Below are positions 20,678-29,708 of a stretch of DNA of 64,000 nt, one piece after another. This DNA comes from Stenotrophomonas maltophilia (GTDB lineage: Bacteria > Pseudomonadota > Gammaproteobacteria > Xanthomonadales > Xanthomonadaceae): the NCBI RefSeq assembly GCF_004684085.1, contig NZ_SRHZ01000024.1:248001-312000 (forward strand), in the 5' to 3' direction. The notes below the pieces were generated by a model that was not told the DNA's origin, searched no databases, and worked only from the letters and a program-made list of their open reading frames with translations. Position 1 is the stretch's first letter. The number at the start of each line of letters is the position of its first letter. The position numbers and the translations under genes were made by a program.

Positions 20678-23505
20678 GCCAGGACTACAAGACCACCCTG
20701 AACCTGCCAGCCACCGAATTCCCGATGCGCGGCGATCTGCCCAAGCGCGAGCCGGGCATTCTGGCGCGGTGGGAAGAGCAGGGGCTCTACCAGCAGCTGC
20801 GCGACAATGCCGCCGGCCGCCCGCTGTTCGTGCTGCATGACGGCCCGCCGTACGCCAACGGCCGCATCCACCTGGGCCACGCGGTCAACAAGATCCTGAA
20901 GGACATCATCGTCAAGTCGCGCTACCTGGCTGGCTTCGATGCGCCCTACGTGCCGGGCTGGGATTGCCACGGCCTGCCGATCGAAATCGCGGTCGAAAAG
21001 AAGTGGGGCAAGGTCGGCACCAAGCTCGACGCCGTCGAGTTCCGGCAGAAGTGCCGCGAATTCGCTGAAGAGCAGATCAACATCCAGCGCGTGGACTTCA
21101 AGCGCCTGGGCGTGACCGGTGACTGGGACAACCCCTACAAGACCCTCAGCTTCGATTTCGAAGCCAACGAGATCCGTGCGCTGGCCAAGGTCGTGGCCAA
21201 CGGCCACCTGCTGCGTGGCGCCAAGCCGGTGTACTGGTGCTTCGACTGTGGCTCGGCACTGGCCGAAGCGGAGATCGAGTACCAGGAAAAGGAGTCGCCG
21301 GCGATCGACGTGGCCTACGCCGCACGCGATGCGCAGGCCATCGGCCAGGCGTTCGGCGTGAGCGTGCCGGCCGACGTTGAAGTGGCCGTGCCGATCTGGA
21401 CCACTACCCCGTGGACGCTGCCGGCCTCGCTGGCGGTGTCGCTGGGCGCGGAGATCCGCTACGTGCTGGCCGAAGGCCCGGCCCACAGCGGCAAGCGTCG
21501 TTGGCTGGTGCTGGCCGCGGCGCTGGCCGAGCGTGCACTGCAGCGCTACGGCGTGGACGCGGTGGTGCTGCACGGTGAAGCCGAGGGCTCGGCGCTGGAA
21601 AACCAGCTGCTGTCGCACCCGTTCTACCCGCAGCGCGAGATCCTGGTGCTCAACGGCGAGCACGTGTCCGACGAGGACGGTACCGGTGCGGTGCACACCG
21701 CCCCCGGCCACGGCCAGGAAGACTACGTGGTCAGCCAGAAGTACGGCCTGCTGGACAAGTACAACGCCGGCCAGATCACTCCGGTCGACGGCCGTGGCGT
21801 GTACCTGGAATCGACCCCGCCGGCCGGTGACGTGGTGCTGGCCGGCCAGCACCTGTGGAAGGCGCAGGAGGCCATCGTCGGCGTGCTGCGCGACAACGGC
21901 TCGCTGTTGGCCTTCCATCCGATCCGCCACAGCTACCCGCACTGCTGGCGCCACAAGACGCCGGTGGTGTTCCGCGCCACCCCACAGTGGTTCATCTCGA
22001 TGGACAAGGCCAACCTGCGCAACGATGCGCTGGCCGCCATCGACACCGTGGGCTGGTTCCCGAGCTGGGGCAAGGCGCGCATCCAGAGCATGGTCGACGG
22101 TCGCCCGGACTGGACGATCTCGCGCCAGCGCACCTGGGGCGTGCCGATCGCACTGTTCACCCATCGTCAGACCGGTGAGATCCACCCGCGTTCGGTGGAG
22201 CTGATGCAGCAGGTCGCCGACCGCGTCGAAGCCGAGGGCATCGACGTGTGGTATTCGCTGGACGCCGCCGAACTGCTGGGCGCCGAAGCGGCCGACTACG
22301 AGAAGGTCACCGACATCCTCGACGTCTGGTTCGATTCGGGCGTCACTCACGAAGGCGTGCTCGCCGCGCGTGGCTTCGGCAAGCCGGCCGACCTGTACCT
22401 GGAAGGTTCCGACCAGCACCGCGGTTGGTTCCAGTCCTCGCTGCTGACCGGCGTGGCCATCGACAAGCGCGCCCCGTACAAGCAGTGCCTGACCCACGGC
22501 TTCACCGTGGACGAGCACGGCCGCAAGATGTCCAAGTCGCTGGGCAACGGCATCGAGCCGCAGGACATCATGAACAAGCTGGGCGCGGACATCCTGCGCC
22601 TGTGGATCGCCTCGGCCGACTACAGCAACGAGATGTCGCTGTCGCAGGAGATCCTCAAGCGCAACGCCGACGCCTACCGCCGCCTGCGCAACACCGCACG
22701 CTTCCTGCTGGGCAACCTGGACGGCTTCGATCCGGCCCAGCACCTGCAACCGCTCGACCAGATGGTCGCCCTGGACCGCTGGATCGTGCACCGCGCGTGG
22801 GAGCTGCAGGAGAAGATCAAGGCAGCCTACGACGGCTACAACATGGCCGAGATCGTGCAGCTGCTGCTGAACTTCTGCAGCGTGGATCTGGGCTCGCTGT
22901 ACCTGGACGTGACCAAGGACCGCCTGTACACGATGCCGACCGATTCACACGGTCGCCGTTCGGCACAGAGCGCGATGTACCACATCGCCGAAGCGTTCAC
23001 CCGCTGGGTCGCGCCGATTCTGACCTTCACCGCCGACGAGCTGTGGGGCTACCTGCCGGGCGAACGCGCCGAGCACGTGCTGTTCACCACCTGGTACGAC
23101 GGCCTGGCGCCGCTGCCGGCCGATGCACAGCTCAACGCCGCCGACTTCGACCAGCTGCTGGCCGTGCGTGAGCAGGTGGCCAAGGTGCTGGAGCCGATGC
23201 GTGCCAACGGCGCGATCGGTGCGGCGCTGGAAGCGGAGATCACCATCGCCGCCAGCGAAGAGCAGGCCGCGCGCTGGCAGCCGCTGGCTGATGAGCTGCG
23301 TTTCCTGTTCATCAGTGGCGACGTGCAGGTGCGCCCGGCGACCACCGACGAGGTGTTCGTCAGCGCCCAGCCGACCACCAAGGCCAAGTGCGTGCGCTGC
23401 TGGCATCACCGCGCCGACGTCGGCAGCAGTGCCGATCATCCGGAGCTGTGCGGCCGCTGCGTGAGCAACATCACCGGTGCCGGTGAAGTGCGGAGCTGGT
23501 TCTGA
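20674..23505 (+). CDS. ileS: Isoleucyl-tRNA synthetase
   Basis: A class I aminoacyl-tRNA synthetase of 943 residues starting at GTG. The HIGH motif appears as [11 protein letters not shown] near residue 65. The editing (CP1) domain contains [14 protein letters not shown] and [16 protein letters not shown]. The KMSKS motif is intact ([11 protein letters not shown], about residue 617). The C-terminal zinc ribbon is [12 protein letters not shown]...CGRC. It overlaps ribF by 4 bp and lspA by 1 bp, so it is translated from one operon mRNA. Confidence 0.98.
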   Translation: MSQDYKTTLNLPATEFPMRGDLPKREPGILARWEEQGLYQQLRDNAAGRPLFVLHDGPPYANGRIHLGHAVNKILKDIIVKSRYLAGFDAPYVPGWDCHGLPIEIAVEKKWGKVGTKLDAVEFRQKCREFAEEQINIQRVDFKRLGVTGDWDNPYKTLSFDFEANEIRALAKVVANGHLLRGAKPVYWCFDCGSALAEAEIEYQEKESPAIDVAYAARDAQAIGQAFGVSVPADVEVAVPIWTTTPWTLPASLAVSLGAEIRYVLAEGPAHSGKRRWLVLAAALAERALQRYGVDAVVLHGEAEGSALENQLLSHPFYPQREILVLNGEHVSDEDGTGAVHTAPGHGQEDYVVSQKYGLLDKYNAGQITPVDGRGVYLESTPPAGDVVLAGQHLWKAQEAIVGVLRDNGSLLAFHPIRHSYPHCWRHKTPVVFRATPQWFISMDKANLRNDALAAIDTVGWFPSWGKARIQSMVDGRPDWTISRQRTWGVPIALFTHRQTGEIHPRSVELMQQVADRVEAEGIDVWYSLDAAELLGAEAADYEKVTDILDVWFDSGVTHEGVLAARGFGKPADLYLEGSDQHRGWFQSSLLTGVAIDKRAPYKQCLTHGFTVDEHGRKMSKSLGNGIEPQDIMNKLGADILRLWIASADYSNEMSLSQEILKRNADAYRRLRNTARFLLGNLDGFDPAQHLQPLDQMVALDRWIVHRAWELQEKIKAAYDGYNMAEIVQLLLNFCSVDLGSLYLDVTKDRLYTMPTDSHGRRSAQSAMYHIAEAFTRWVAPILTFTADELWGYLPGERAEHVLFTTWYDGLAPLPADAQLNAADFDQLLAVREQVAKVLEPMRANGAIGAALEAEITIAASEEQAARWQPLADELRFLFISGDVQVRPATTDEVFVSAQPTTKAKCVRCWHHRADVGSSADHPELCGRCVSNITGAGEVRSWF

Positions 23506-24029
23506 TGGCCGCGCCCCGTCCGCATCCGAACGCCCTGGTCTGGCTGCTGCTGTCGGCCGCCATCATCGGCCTGGACCAGTGGTCCAAGGCCTGGGTCCTG
23601 TCGAGCCTGCCGGAGTTCCAGCCGGTGGTGGTCATCGACGGCTTCTGGAACTGGTACCGCACCTATAACACCGGTGCGGCGTTCAGTTTCCTGAGCGACG
23701 CCGGTGGCTGGCAGAAGCACTTCTTCACCGTGCTGGCGATCGCCATCAGCGGCCTGATGGCCTGGTGGCTGCGCGGCACTGCCCGTGGCAACTGGAAGGC
23801 CGCGGTGCCCTATGCGCTGATCATCGGCGGCGCCATCGGCAACGTGATCGACCGCCAGGTGCACGGCCACGTGGTCGACTTCATCCAGTGGTACGTGGGC
23901 AGCTACACCTGGCCCTCGTTCAACATCGCCGATTCGGCCATCGTGGTGGGTGCCATCGGCATCGCCCTGTTTGGCCTGTTCGAAGGCAAGTCCGCCAAAA
24001 AGGCGGATAATGCCAACCCGAAACCGTAA
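23505..24029 (+). CDS. lspA: Lipoprotein signal peptidase II
   Basis: LspA cleaves the signal peptide of diacylglyceryl-modified prolipoproteins in the inner membrane. The 174 residues have four membrane helices. Both catalytic aspartates are in conserved context: [10 protein letters not shown] and [11 protein letters not shown]. The Lys-rich C-terminal tail is cytoplasmic. The ATG overlaps the ileS stop (TGATG). Confidence 0.97.
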   Translation: MAAPRPHPNALVWLLLSAAIIGLDQWSKAWVLSSLPEFQPVVVIDGFWNWYRTYNTGAAFSFLSDAGGWQKHFFTVLAIAISGLMAWWLRGTARGNWKAAVPYALIIGGAIGNVIDRQVHGHVVDFIQWYVGSYTWPSFNIADSAIVVGAIGIALFGLFEGKSAKKADNANPKP

Positions 24030-24056
24030 GCCGGCCGCTGCCGGGAGACCTGACTG

Positions 24057-25007
24057 ATGGATGTGCTGCTCGCCAACCCGCGTGGCTTCTGTGCCGGTGT
24101 CGATCGTGCGATCGAGATCGTCAAGCGCGCGATCGAAACGCTGGGCGCGCCCATCTACGTCCGCCATGAAGTGGTGCACAACCGCTTCGTGGTCGACGAC
24201 CTGAAGCAGCGCGGCGCGATCTTCGTCGAAGAACTCGACGAAGTACCGGACAACAACACGGTCATTTTCAGCGCCCACGGCGTGTCCCAGGCCGTGCGCC
24301 AGGAAGCGGAGCGCCGTGGCCTGAAGGTGTTCGACGCCACCTGCCCGCTGGTGACCAAGGTCCACTTCGAAGTCGCCCGCCACTGCCGTGCCGGCCGTGA
24401 CGTGGTGCTGATCGGTCACGCCGGTCACCCGGAAGTGGAAGGCACCATGGGCCAGTGGAACCGCGAAGCGGGTACTGGCCAGATCTACCTGGTGGAGGAT
24501 GTCGAGCAGGTCGCCACGCTGCACATCAACCAGCCGGAAAACTTCGCCTACACCACCCAGACCACGCTGTCGGTGGACGACACGCGCGGCATCATCGATG
24601 CACTGCGCGAGCGTTTCCCGGCGATGCAGGGCCCGAAGAACGACGACATCTGCTACGCCACGCAGAACCGCCAGGACGCCGTGCGCGATCTGGCCAAGCG
24701 CTGCGACCTGGTGCTGGTGGTCGGTTCGCCGAACAGCTCCAACTCCAACCGTTTGAGCGAGTTGGCCCGCCGTGAAGGCGTGGAGTCGTACCTGATCGAC
24801 GGCGCGCACGAGATCGATCCGGCATGGGTGGTGGGCAAGCAGCACATCGGTGTCACCGCAGGTGCCTCGGCGCCGCAGGTGCTGGTCGATGGCGTGCTGG
24901 CACGTCTGGCCGAGCTGGGCGCCAATGGCGTGGGCGAGCTGGACGGCGAGCCGGAATCGATGGTGTTCGCGCTGCCGAAGGAACTGAGGCTGCGGTTGGT
25001 CGACTGA
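24057..25007 (+). CDS. ispH: 4-hydroxy-3-methylbut-2-enyl diphosphate reductase
   Basis: IspH is the last enzyme of the MEP isoprenoid pathway, making IPP and DMAPP with a [4Fe-4S] cluster. The three cluster cysteines are visible in [21 protein letters not shown] and [11 protein letters not shown]. The substrate-site SSNSNRL is also conserved. The 316-residue length is typical. It is the last gene of the murJ-ribF-ileS-lspA-ispH cluster, 27 bp after lspA. Confidence 0.97.
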   Translation: MDVLLANPRGFCAGVDRAIEIVKRAIETLGAPIYVRHEVVHNRFVVDDLKQRGAIFVEELDEVPDNNTVIFSAHGVSQAVRQEAERRGLKVFDATCPLVTKVHFEVARHCRAGRDVVLIGHAGHPEVEGTMGQWNREAGTGQIYLVEDVEQVATLHINQPENFAYTTQTTLSVDDTRGIIDALRERFPAMQGPKNDDICYATQNRQDAVRDLAKRCDLVLVVGSPNSSNSNRLSELARREGVESYLIDGAHEIDPAWVVGKQHIGVTAGASAPQVLVDGVLARLAELGANGVGELDGEPESMVFALPKELRLRLVD

Positions 25008-25022
25008 CCGCGGGCTGATTCG

Positions 25023-25245
25023 GGTGGGTGCGAACGTTGGTTCGCACCGCTTCTGGATCCATCCTATCCACGCATGGCGTGGATCTACTGAAACTGCTCT
25101 GGTGGGTGCGAACCTTGGTTCGCACGGCTTCTGGATGCATCCCATCCACGCATGGCGTGGATCTACTGAAACTGTTGTGGTGGGTGCGAACCTTGGTTCG
25201 CACGGCTTCTGGATCCATCCTATCCACGCATGGCGTGGATCTACC
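25023..25245. repeat. Three tandem 78-bp repeats, each with two hairpins
   Basis: Copies start at 25023, 25101 and 25179 (the last truncated), differing at only a few bases. Each contains GTGCGAACCTTGGTTCGCAC and then ATCCACGCATGGCGTGGAT, two separate perfect hairpins. The period is 26 codons, so all three stay open in one frame, but codon context and position before a signal peptide argue against translation. It fills the 364-bp gap between ispH and the M61 gene. The remaining 25246-25371 holds the presumed promoter and no gene. Confidence 0.9.
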
Positions 25246-25371
25246 GCTCATGGTCTTGTTGCCGGGTTTGCCGCTTCTGTTGGGGTTCGCGCGGGCCATG
25301 ACCTTTGGCCATGGGGCGGGGCACCTTACAGGCCTAGCATCGGAAGATTCTCCGTTGTTGGAACCTGCCCG

Positions 25372-27255
25372 ATGAAGACCCGTGCCCTGGCGATGTCGTT
25401 GCTGTTCGCGCTGGCAGCAACGCCTGCACTGGCGCAGACCTCGCCACCGCCGAGCGCGGCGGCTCCCGGCCTGCTGCGCATCGATGTGGACGCCCGCGAT
25501 CTGGCCCGGCGTATCTTCAAGGTGACCGCCACCGTGCCGGCCAAGCCCGGCCCGATGACCCTGCTGTACCCGCAGTGGATTCCCGGCAACCATTCCCCCA
25601 CCGGCCCGATCGACAAACTGGCAGGCCTGCGCGTGACCGCCAACGGCAAGCCGCTGGCCTGGCAGCGCGACCAGTTCAACGTCTATGCGTTCAAGGTGAA
25701 CGTGCCCGAAGGTGTCAGCGAGATCGTCGCGCACTTCGATTTCCTGTCCTCGCAGGGCGGCAGCCAGGGCCGGGTGGTGATGACCCCGGAAATGCTCAAC
25801 CTGCAGTGGAACGCCAATTCGCTGTATCCGGCCGGCGTCGATGCGCGCAACCTGCAGGCGCAGGCCAGCGTGACCCTGCCCAAGGGCTGGTCATTCGCCA
25901 CTGCGCTGGAAACCGCGCGCCGCGACGGCGACACCGTGGTGTTCAAGCCGATCTCGTATGACCATCTGGTCGATTCGCCGTTGTTCGCCGGCGAGCATTA
26001 CCAGCGTATCGATCTTGATCCGGGCGCGAAGGTACCGGTGCACCTCAACGTGTTTGCCGACGAAGCCAAATCGCTGAAGCCGAGCGATGCGCAGATCACG
26101 ATGCACCGCGCGCTGGTGCAGCAGGCCGACAAGCTCTATGGCGCGCGCCACTACAACCACTATGAGTTCCTGCTGGCATTGACCGACCGCCTCGGTGGCA
26201 TCGGCCTGGAGCATCACCGTTCCAGCGAGAACAGTGCCGACCCGGGTTACTTCACCGAGTGGGACAGCAACGCGTGGATGCGCGATCTGCTGCCGCACGA
26301 GTACACCCATTCCTGGAACGGCAAGTACCGTCGCGGCGCCGATCTGGCTACCGCCAATTTCAACACGCCGATGGGTGACAGCCTGCTGTGGGTGTACGAG
26401 GGTCAGACCCAGTTCTGGGGCCAGGTGCTGGCGGCGCGCTCGGGGCTGTGGTCGGCCGCGCAGGCGCGCGACATGCTGGCCAATGTGGCCGCGACCTATG
26501 ACCGTGGCCGCCCGGGGCTGGCCTGGCGACCACTGCAGGACACCACCAACGACCCCACCATCGCGCAGCGCCGCACGCTGCCGTACCGCAACTACCAGAT
26601 GAGCGAGGACTACTATTCCGGCGGCCAGATGCTGTGGCTGGAAGTGGAGGGCAAGCTGCGCGAACTGAGCGGCAACCGTCGCAGCCTGGACGATTTCGCG
26701 CGTGCGTTCTTCGGCGTCGGCAATGGTGACTGGGACGTCAATCCCTACACCTTCGACGACGTGGTTGCGACCTTGAACGGCATCGCCCCGTATGACTGGG
26801 TGACGTTCCTGCGCGGCCGCCTGGACGGCCACGGTTCGTTGACCGGTGGCCTGGAGCTGGCAGGTTGGAAACTGGTCTACCGCGATACGCCGAACGACGC
26901 CTACAAGGCACAGGAAAAGCGTGCCAAGGCGGCGCTGCTGGCCTACTCGCTGGGTGCGACCGTGCTCGACAACGGCACGGTTGGCGACGTGATCTGGGAC
27001 AGCCCGGCCTTCAATGCCGGTCTGGCACCTGGCATGAAGGTGATCGCGGTGGGCGGCCGCGAGTACAGCAGCCAGCGCTTGAAGGATGCCGTTGCCGGCG
27101 CGGCGAAGGACAAGGCACCGATCGTGCTGCTGGTGAAGCAGTTCGACCGCATCGAAACGATGAACATCGCCTACCACGGTGGCCTGCAGTACCCGGTACT
27201 GGAGCGCATCACCGGCAAGCCTGATCGCCTGGCGGACCTGTGGAAGGCGCGATGA
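25372..27255 (+). CDS. Peptidase M61 (glycyl aminopeptidase-like) with PDZ domain
   Basis: This 627-residue exported peptidase has a signal peptide (MKTRALAMSLLFALAATPALAQ). A beta-rich N-terminal domain follows, then the zinc motif HEYTH near residue 309 (DLLPHEYTHSWNGKYRRG), with the downstream glutamate probably in LLWVYEGQTQFWG. The C-terminus (NGTVGDVIWDSPAFNAGLAPGMKVIAVGGRE) is a PDZ domain. M61 enzymes remove N-terminal Gly or Ala. The start at 25372 is set by the signal peptide. Its stop overlaps the YhhN start (ATGA). Confidence 0.94.
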   Translation: MKTRALAMSLLFALAATPALAQTSPPPSAAAPGLLRIDVDARDLARRIFKVTATVPAKPGPMTLLYPQWIPGNHSPTGPIDKLAGLRVTANGKPLAWQRDQFNVYAFKVNVPEGVSEIVAHFDFLSSQGGSQGRVVMTPEMLNLQWNANSLYPAGVDARNLQAQASVTLPKGWSFATALETARRDGDTVVFKPISYDHLVDSPLFAGEHYQRIDLDPGAKVPVHLNVFADEAKSLKPSDAQITMHRALVQQADKLYGARHYNHYEFLLALTDRLGGIGLEHHRSSENSADPGYFTEWDSNAWMRDLLPHEYTHSWNGKYRRGADLATANFNTPMGDSLLWVYEGQTQFWGQVLAARSGLWSAAQARDMLANVAATYDRGRPGLAWRPLQDTTNDPTIAQRRTLPYRNYQMSEDYYSGGQMLWLEVEGKLRELSGNRRSLDDFARAFFGVGNGDWDVNPYTFDDVVATLNGIAPYDWVTFLRGRLDGHGSLTGGLELAGWKLVYRDTPNDAYKAQEKRAKAALLAYSLGATVLDNGTVGDVIWDSPAFNAGLAPGMKVIAVGGREYSSQRLKDAVAGAAKDKAPIVLLVKQFDRIETMNIAYHGGLQYPVLERITGKPDRLADLWKAR

Positions 27256-27917
27256 AACCGCGCGCCCGCGATGGTGTGATCCTGCTGATGGCGACGCTCG
27301 CTATCATTGGCGCGTTCCTCCACGGTGACGGGCGCTGGCTGCATTGGCTGGCCAAGCCGACCACCACGCTTCTGATTGCCGCCATCGCCTGGCGCGTGCA
27401 CGATCCCGCGCAGCCGTTCTATCGACGCGCGGTACTGGCCGGCATGCTGCTGTCGTGCGTGGGGGATATCGCGCTGATGTTGCCGATGGACGCGTTCGTG
27501 CCGGGGCTGGTCGCGTTCCTGCTGGCGCATGTCTGCTACATCGTTGCCTTCCGCGATGGCCTGCGCGCCGGACGTGGGCTGGTCGGCGCCAGCGTTCTGC
27601 TGGCGGCGTTTGCCGTGCTCAATGTGATTGGCCTGTGGCCGCACCTGCCGGCGCCGATGCGCATCCCGGTGCTGGCATACGTGGTGGTGCTGGCCTCGAT
27701 GGCGGTGCTGGCACTGGCACGCCAGTGGCGCAGTCCGCAGCCCGATGCGGTGGAAGCCAGCAGTGCGCGCTGGGCTGCCGCCGGTGCGTTGCTGTTCGTC
27801 GCCAGCGATTCCCTGCTGGCCTGGGACCGCTTCGCCGGTGGCCTGCCGCTGGCCAGCCTGCTGGTGCTGTCCACGTACTACGGCGCGCAGTACGCCATCG
27901 CCCGCTCGGTGAAATAG
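27252..27917 (+). CDS. YhhN-family lysoplasmalogenase-like membrane protein
   Basis: This 221-residue protein has about eight hydrophobic segments. YhhN/TMEM86 features are the early KPTTTLLIAAIAW, GDIALMLP and LLFVASDSLLAW segments with conserved Asp. Eukaryotic members hydrolyse the vinyl-ether bond of lysoplasmalogens; the bacterial substrate is less certain. It overlaps the M61 gene by ATGA and is therefore coupled to it. Confidence 0.85.
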   Translation: MKPRARDGVILLMATLAIIGAFLHGDGRWLHWLAKPTTTLLIAAIAWRVHDPAQPFYRRAVLAGMLLSCVGDIALMLPMDAFVPGLVAFLLAHVCYIVAFRDGLRAGRGLVGASVLLAAFAVLNVIGLWPHLPAPMRIPVLAYVVVLASMAVLALARQWRSPQPDAVEASSARWAAAGALLFVASDSLLAWDRFAGGLPLASLLVLSTYYGAQYAIARSVK

Positions 27918-27918
27918 C

Positions 27919-27994
27919 AAAAAGGGGACGGAGGGGATTAAGTCGCAAATCGCACCGAGGCACATGCGACTTAATCCCCTCCGTCCCCTTTTTT
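27919..27994. repeat. 76-bp long-stem dyad (GGGGACGGAGGGGATTAAGTCGC)
   Basis: The left arm at 27919-27946 (AAAAAGGGGACGGAGGGG and on) and the right arm at 27966-27994 are reverse complements over about 28 bp, with a 19-base loop. The arms end in A-runs and T-runs, so it would end transcription in both directions between the convergent YhhN and 28002 genes. It resembles dispersed Stenotrophomonas repeats rather than a plain terminator. Confidence 0.85.
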
Positions 27995-28001
27995 GAGTGG
28001 C

Positions 28002-28709
28002 CTACCGGCGGCTTACGCCGCGCAGCGCACCCTGCGCGTCGAACTGCAGCCGCACCGAGTCGCGGTCGCCGGCGACTTCATCCGGCAGCCACACCAGCTT
28101 GCCGCCCTTGCGCACGATCACGTAGACGTGGCCGACTTCGGATGCGGGGTTCTGCAGGGCATTGCGCTGCTCCTGCAGTGCCTGCGCCACGCGCGGCACG
28201 GCGTCGAAATCGATGCTGGCCAGGGATGTGCTGCTGCGCTGCAGGCTGATGGTCGGTGCGAACTGCTGTGGGTTCACCGGATTGCCCTTGCGCCATTGGC
28301 CGCGCTCGAACTGGTAGCTGTCGACGTGGGTTGGCTGCTGCGGATCGACCAGATCCAGGTTGATGCGGCCATCGTCGTAGAAGTGGATGCTGTGGAACAC
28401 GGTCAAGCGTTGTCCAGCCAGTGCCGGCAGCTGCTCGAGCGCCTGGCGTGCAGCCAGCAAGTAGTCCGCATCGAACAGGCGGTTGTTGCGTTCGGGAATC
28501 GCGATGGGGTGAGGCTCAGGGACGGGCGCCAGTGATGCGGTCTTCTCGCGCTGCGGCTGTGCGGTGGCCGGTGCTGACCCCCGGTCTGCCTGCACCGGAT
28601 GCCCCAGCGTTTCGCTGATTGTCTGTAGTGCGCCGCCGGCAACGGCCACGCCCGCCAGAACCAGCAGCAGCACCAGGAAGACGGCGCGGGTGGAGGGCGG
28701 CTGTTTCAT
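28002..28709 (-). CDS. Hypothetical membrane-anchored protein (235 aa)
   Basis: The start is MKQPPSTRAVFLVLLLVLAGVAVAGG, one N-terminal membrane anchor. A Pro/Ala linker and a soluble periplasmic domain follow, with FHSIHFYDDGRINLDLVDPQQPTHVDSY and VYVIVRKGGKLVWLPDEVAGDRDSVRLQFD. No known motif was recognised. Its ATG overlaps the stop of the upstream gene (28706), so the two are translated together and probably work together. Confidence 0.75.
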   Translation of the reverse strand: MKQPPSTRAVFLVLLLVLAGVAVAGGALQTISETLGHPVQADRGSAPATAQPQREKTASLAPVPEPHPIAIPERNNRLFDADYLLAARQALEQLPALAGQRLTVFHSIHFYDDGRINLDLVDPQQPTHVDSYQFERGQWRKGNPVNPQQFAPTISLQRSSTSLASIDFDAVPRVAQALQEQRNALQNPASEVGHVYVIVRKGGKLVWLPDEVAGDRDSVRLQFDAQGALRGVSRR

Positions 28710-29662
28710 ACACCCTCCAGACGCACGTTGCTGCGGTCATCCGGGTCGTACAGCAGCGTCACGTGCTCGCGCGGGATGTTGGCCAGTTCAATCAGCGGGA
28801 TGAAGCGGCGCACGCGGGCCTGCTGCACGTTGCCTTCGCGGTCGATGTATTCCAGCTGGAACTCCACCTGCGGTTGTTCGTTGAGGTAGGTGCCGGTCTG
28901 ACGGACCTTCAGCACTTTGGCATCCGCGCCGATGCCCCGGTACTTCAGCGCATCGCCGCGCGCATCGGCGTGCAGCAGGCGGCCGAGCAGGCGCAGGCCC
29001 AGCACATAGCCACACAGCACCAGCGGGCACACCAGCAGCGGGTGACCGAACGACAGAAAGGTCCAGCCCAGCCCCTCACTCTGCAGGCGATAGACCCCCA
29101 CGTAGGCAACGGCAACCGCGATGATGCCAATGCCAGCACCGATGCCACGCCGCCACAGGCTCGCAACATTCAGTTCGGGCTGGGCGCCGTCCAGCACCAC
29201 GTTGGGGAAAGCACCTGGCGTCCGCCCGAGGCGCGCATCGATGTACTTGCCGGCGCTGAAGCGCTGCAGCTGCGGTTTGCTGTCGACCATCCGCATCTGT
29301 TCGCGGATCGGCGTACCGGACAGGTTCTTGAAGAACAACTGCAGTTTCCATTGCGCGAAGCCGCGCACCTGCACACCGGTCTGTTCGGCCTGCTCGATCA
29401 GCGCACTGCGCGGCTCACCATCGGCCAGGATCGACTGCACCCGGTGCAGTGCGCGTGGCGGCCCCAGCAGCAGGTAGTGCAGGAACGCCCACAGCAGCGT
29501 CAGCCACAGGGCGATGGACAGTGCGAGCAGCAACAGTGCCAGCCACGGTGCGCTGCGGTCGACCAGCGCCACCGGCCACGAGGTGCCGAAATAGAGAATG
29601 CAGGGAAAAGGCAACGCGAAGAACAGCAGGAACGCGCCCCAGAACCAGAGATAGGCTTTCAT
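28706..29662 (-). CDS. Membrane protein with DUF3592-like C-terminal domain
   Basis: This 318-residue protein has two membrane segments near the N-terminus (about 8-28 and 40-66) and a second pair at about 173-225. The C-terminal domain (GIGADAKVLKVRQTGTYLNEQPQVEFQLEYIDREG and PREHVTLLYDPDDRSNVRLEG) has the DUF3592/Mu-like layout: a modified-gas-phase strand set ending in a DP turn. The function is unknown. It is the first gene of a two-gene envelope operon. Confidence 0.75.
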   Translation of the reverse strand: MKAYLWFWGAFLLFFALPFPCILYFGTSWPVALVDRSAPWLALLLLALSIALWLTLLWAFLHYLLLGPPRALHRVQSILADGEPRSALIEQAEQTGVQVRGFAQWKLQLFFKNLSGTPIREQMRMVDSKPQLQRFSAGKYIDARLGRTPGAFPNVVLDGAQPELNVASLWRRGIGAGIGIIAVAVAYVGVYRLQSEGLGWTFLSFGHPLLVCPLVLCGYVLGLRLLGRLLHADARGDALKYRGIGADAKVLKVRQTGTYLNEQPQVEFQLEYIDREGNVQQARVRRFIPLIELANIPREHVTLLYDPDDRSNVRLEGV

Positions 29663-29708
29663 GGGGGAAGGGGACCGCGGTGGAACAGGTCGCGTAGATT
29701 ACTACGCT

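Noticed and set aside
20428..22791. 787-residue minus-strand open frame
   Set aside because: Antisense of ileS and ribF; it has a Gln/His/Val-rich shadow composition and no motif.
25023..25245. CRISPR array
   Set aside because: The 78-bp units are almost identical throughout, with no unique spacers and no cas genes nearby.
25024..25371. In-frame repeat peptide GANLGSHGFWIHPIHAWRGSTE upstream of the M61 peptidase
   Set aside because: It is the translation of the 78-bp non-coding repeats. The M61 signal peptide at 25372 fixes the real start.
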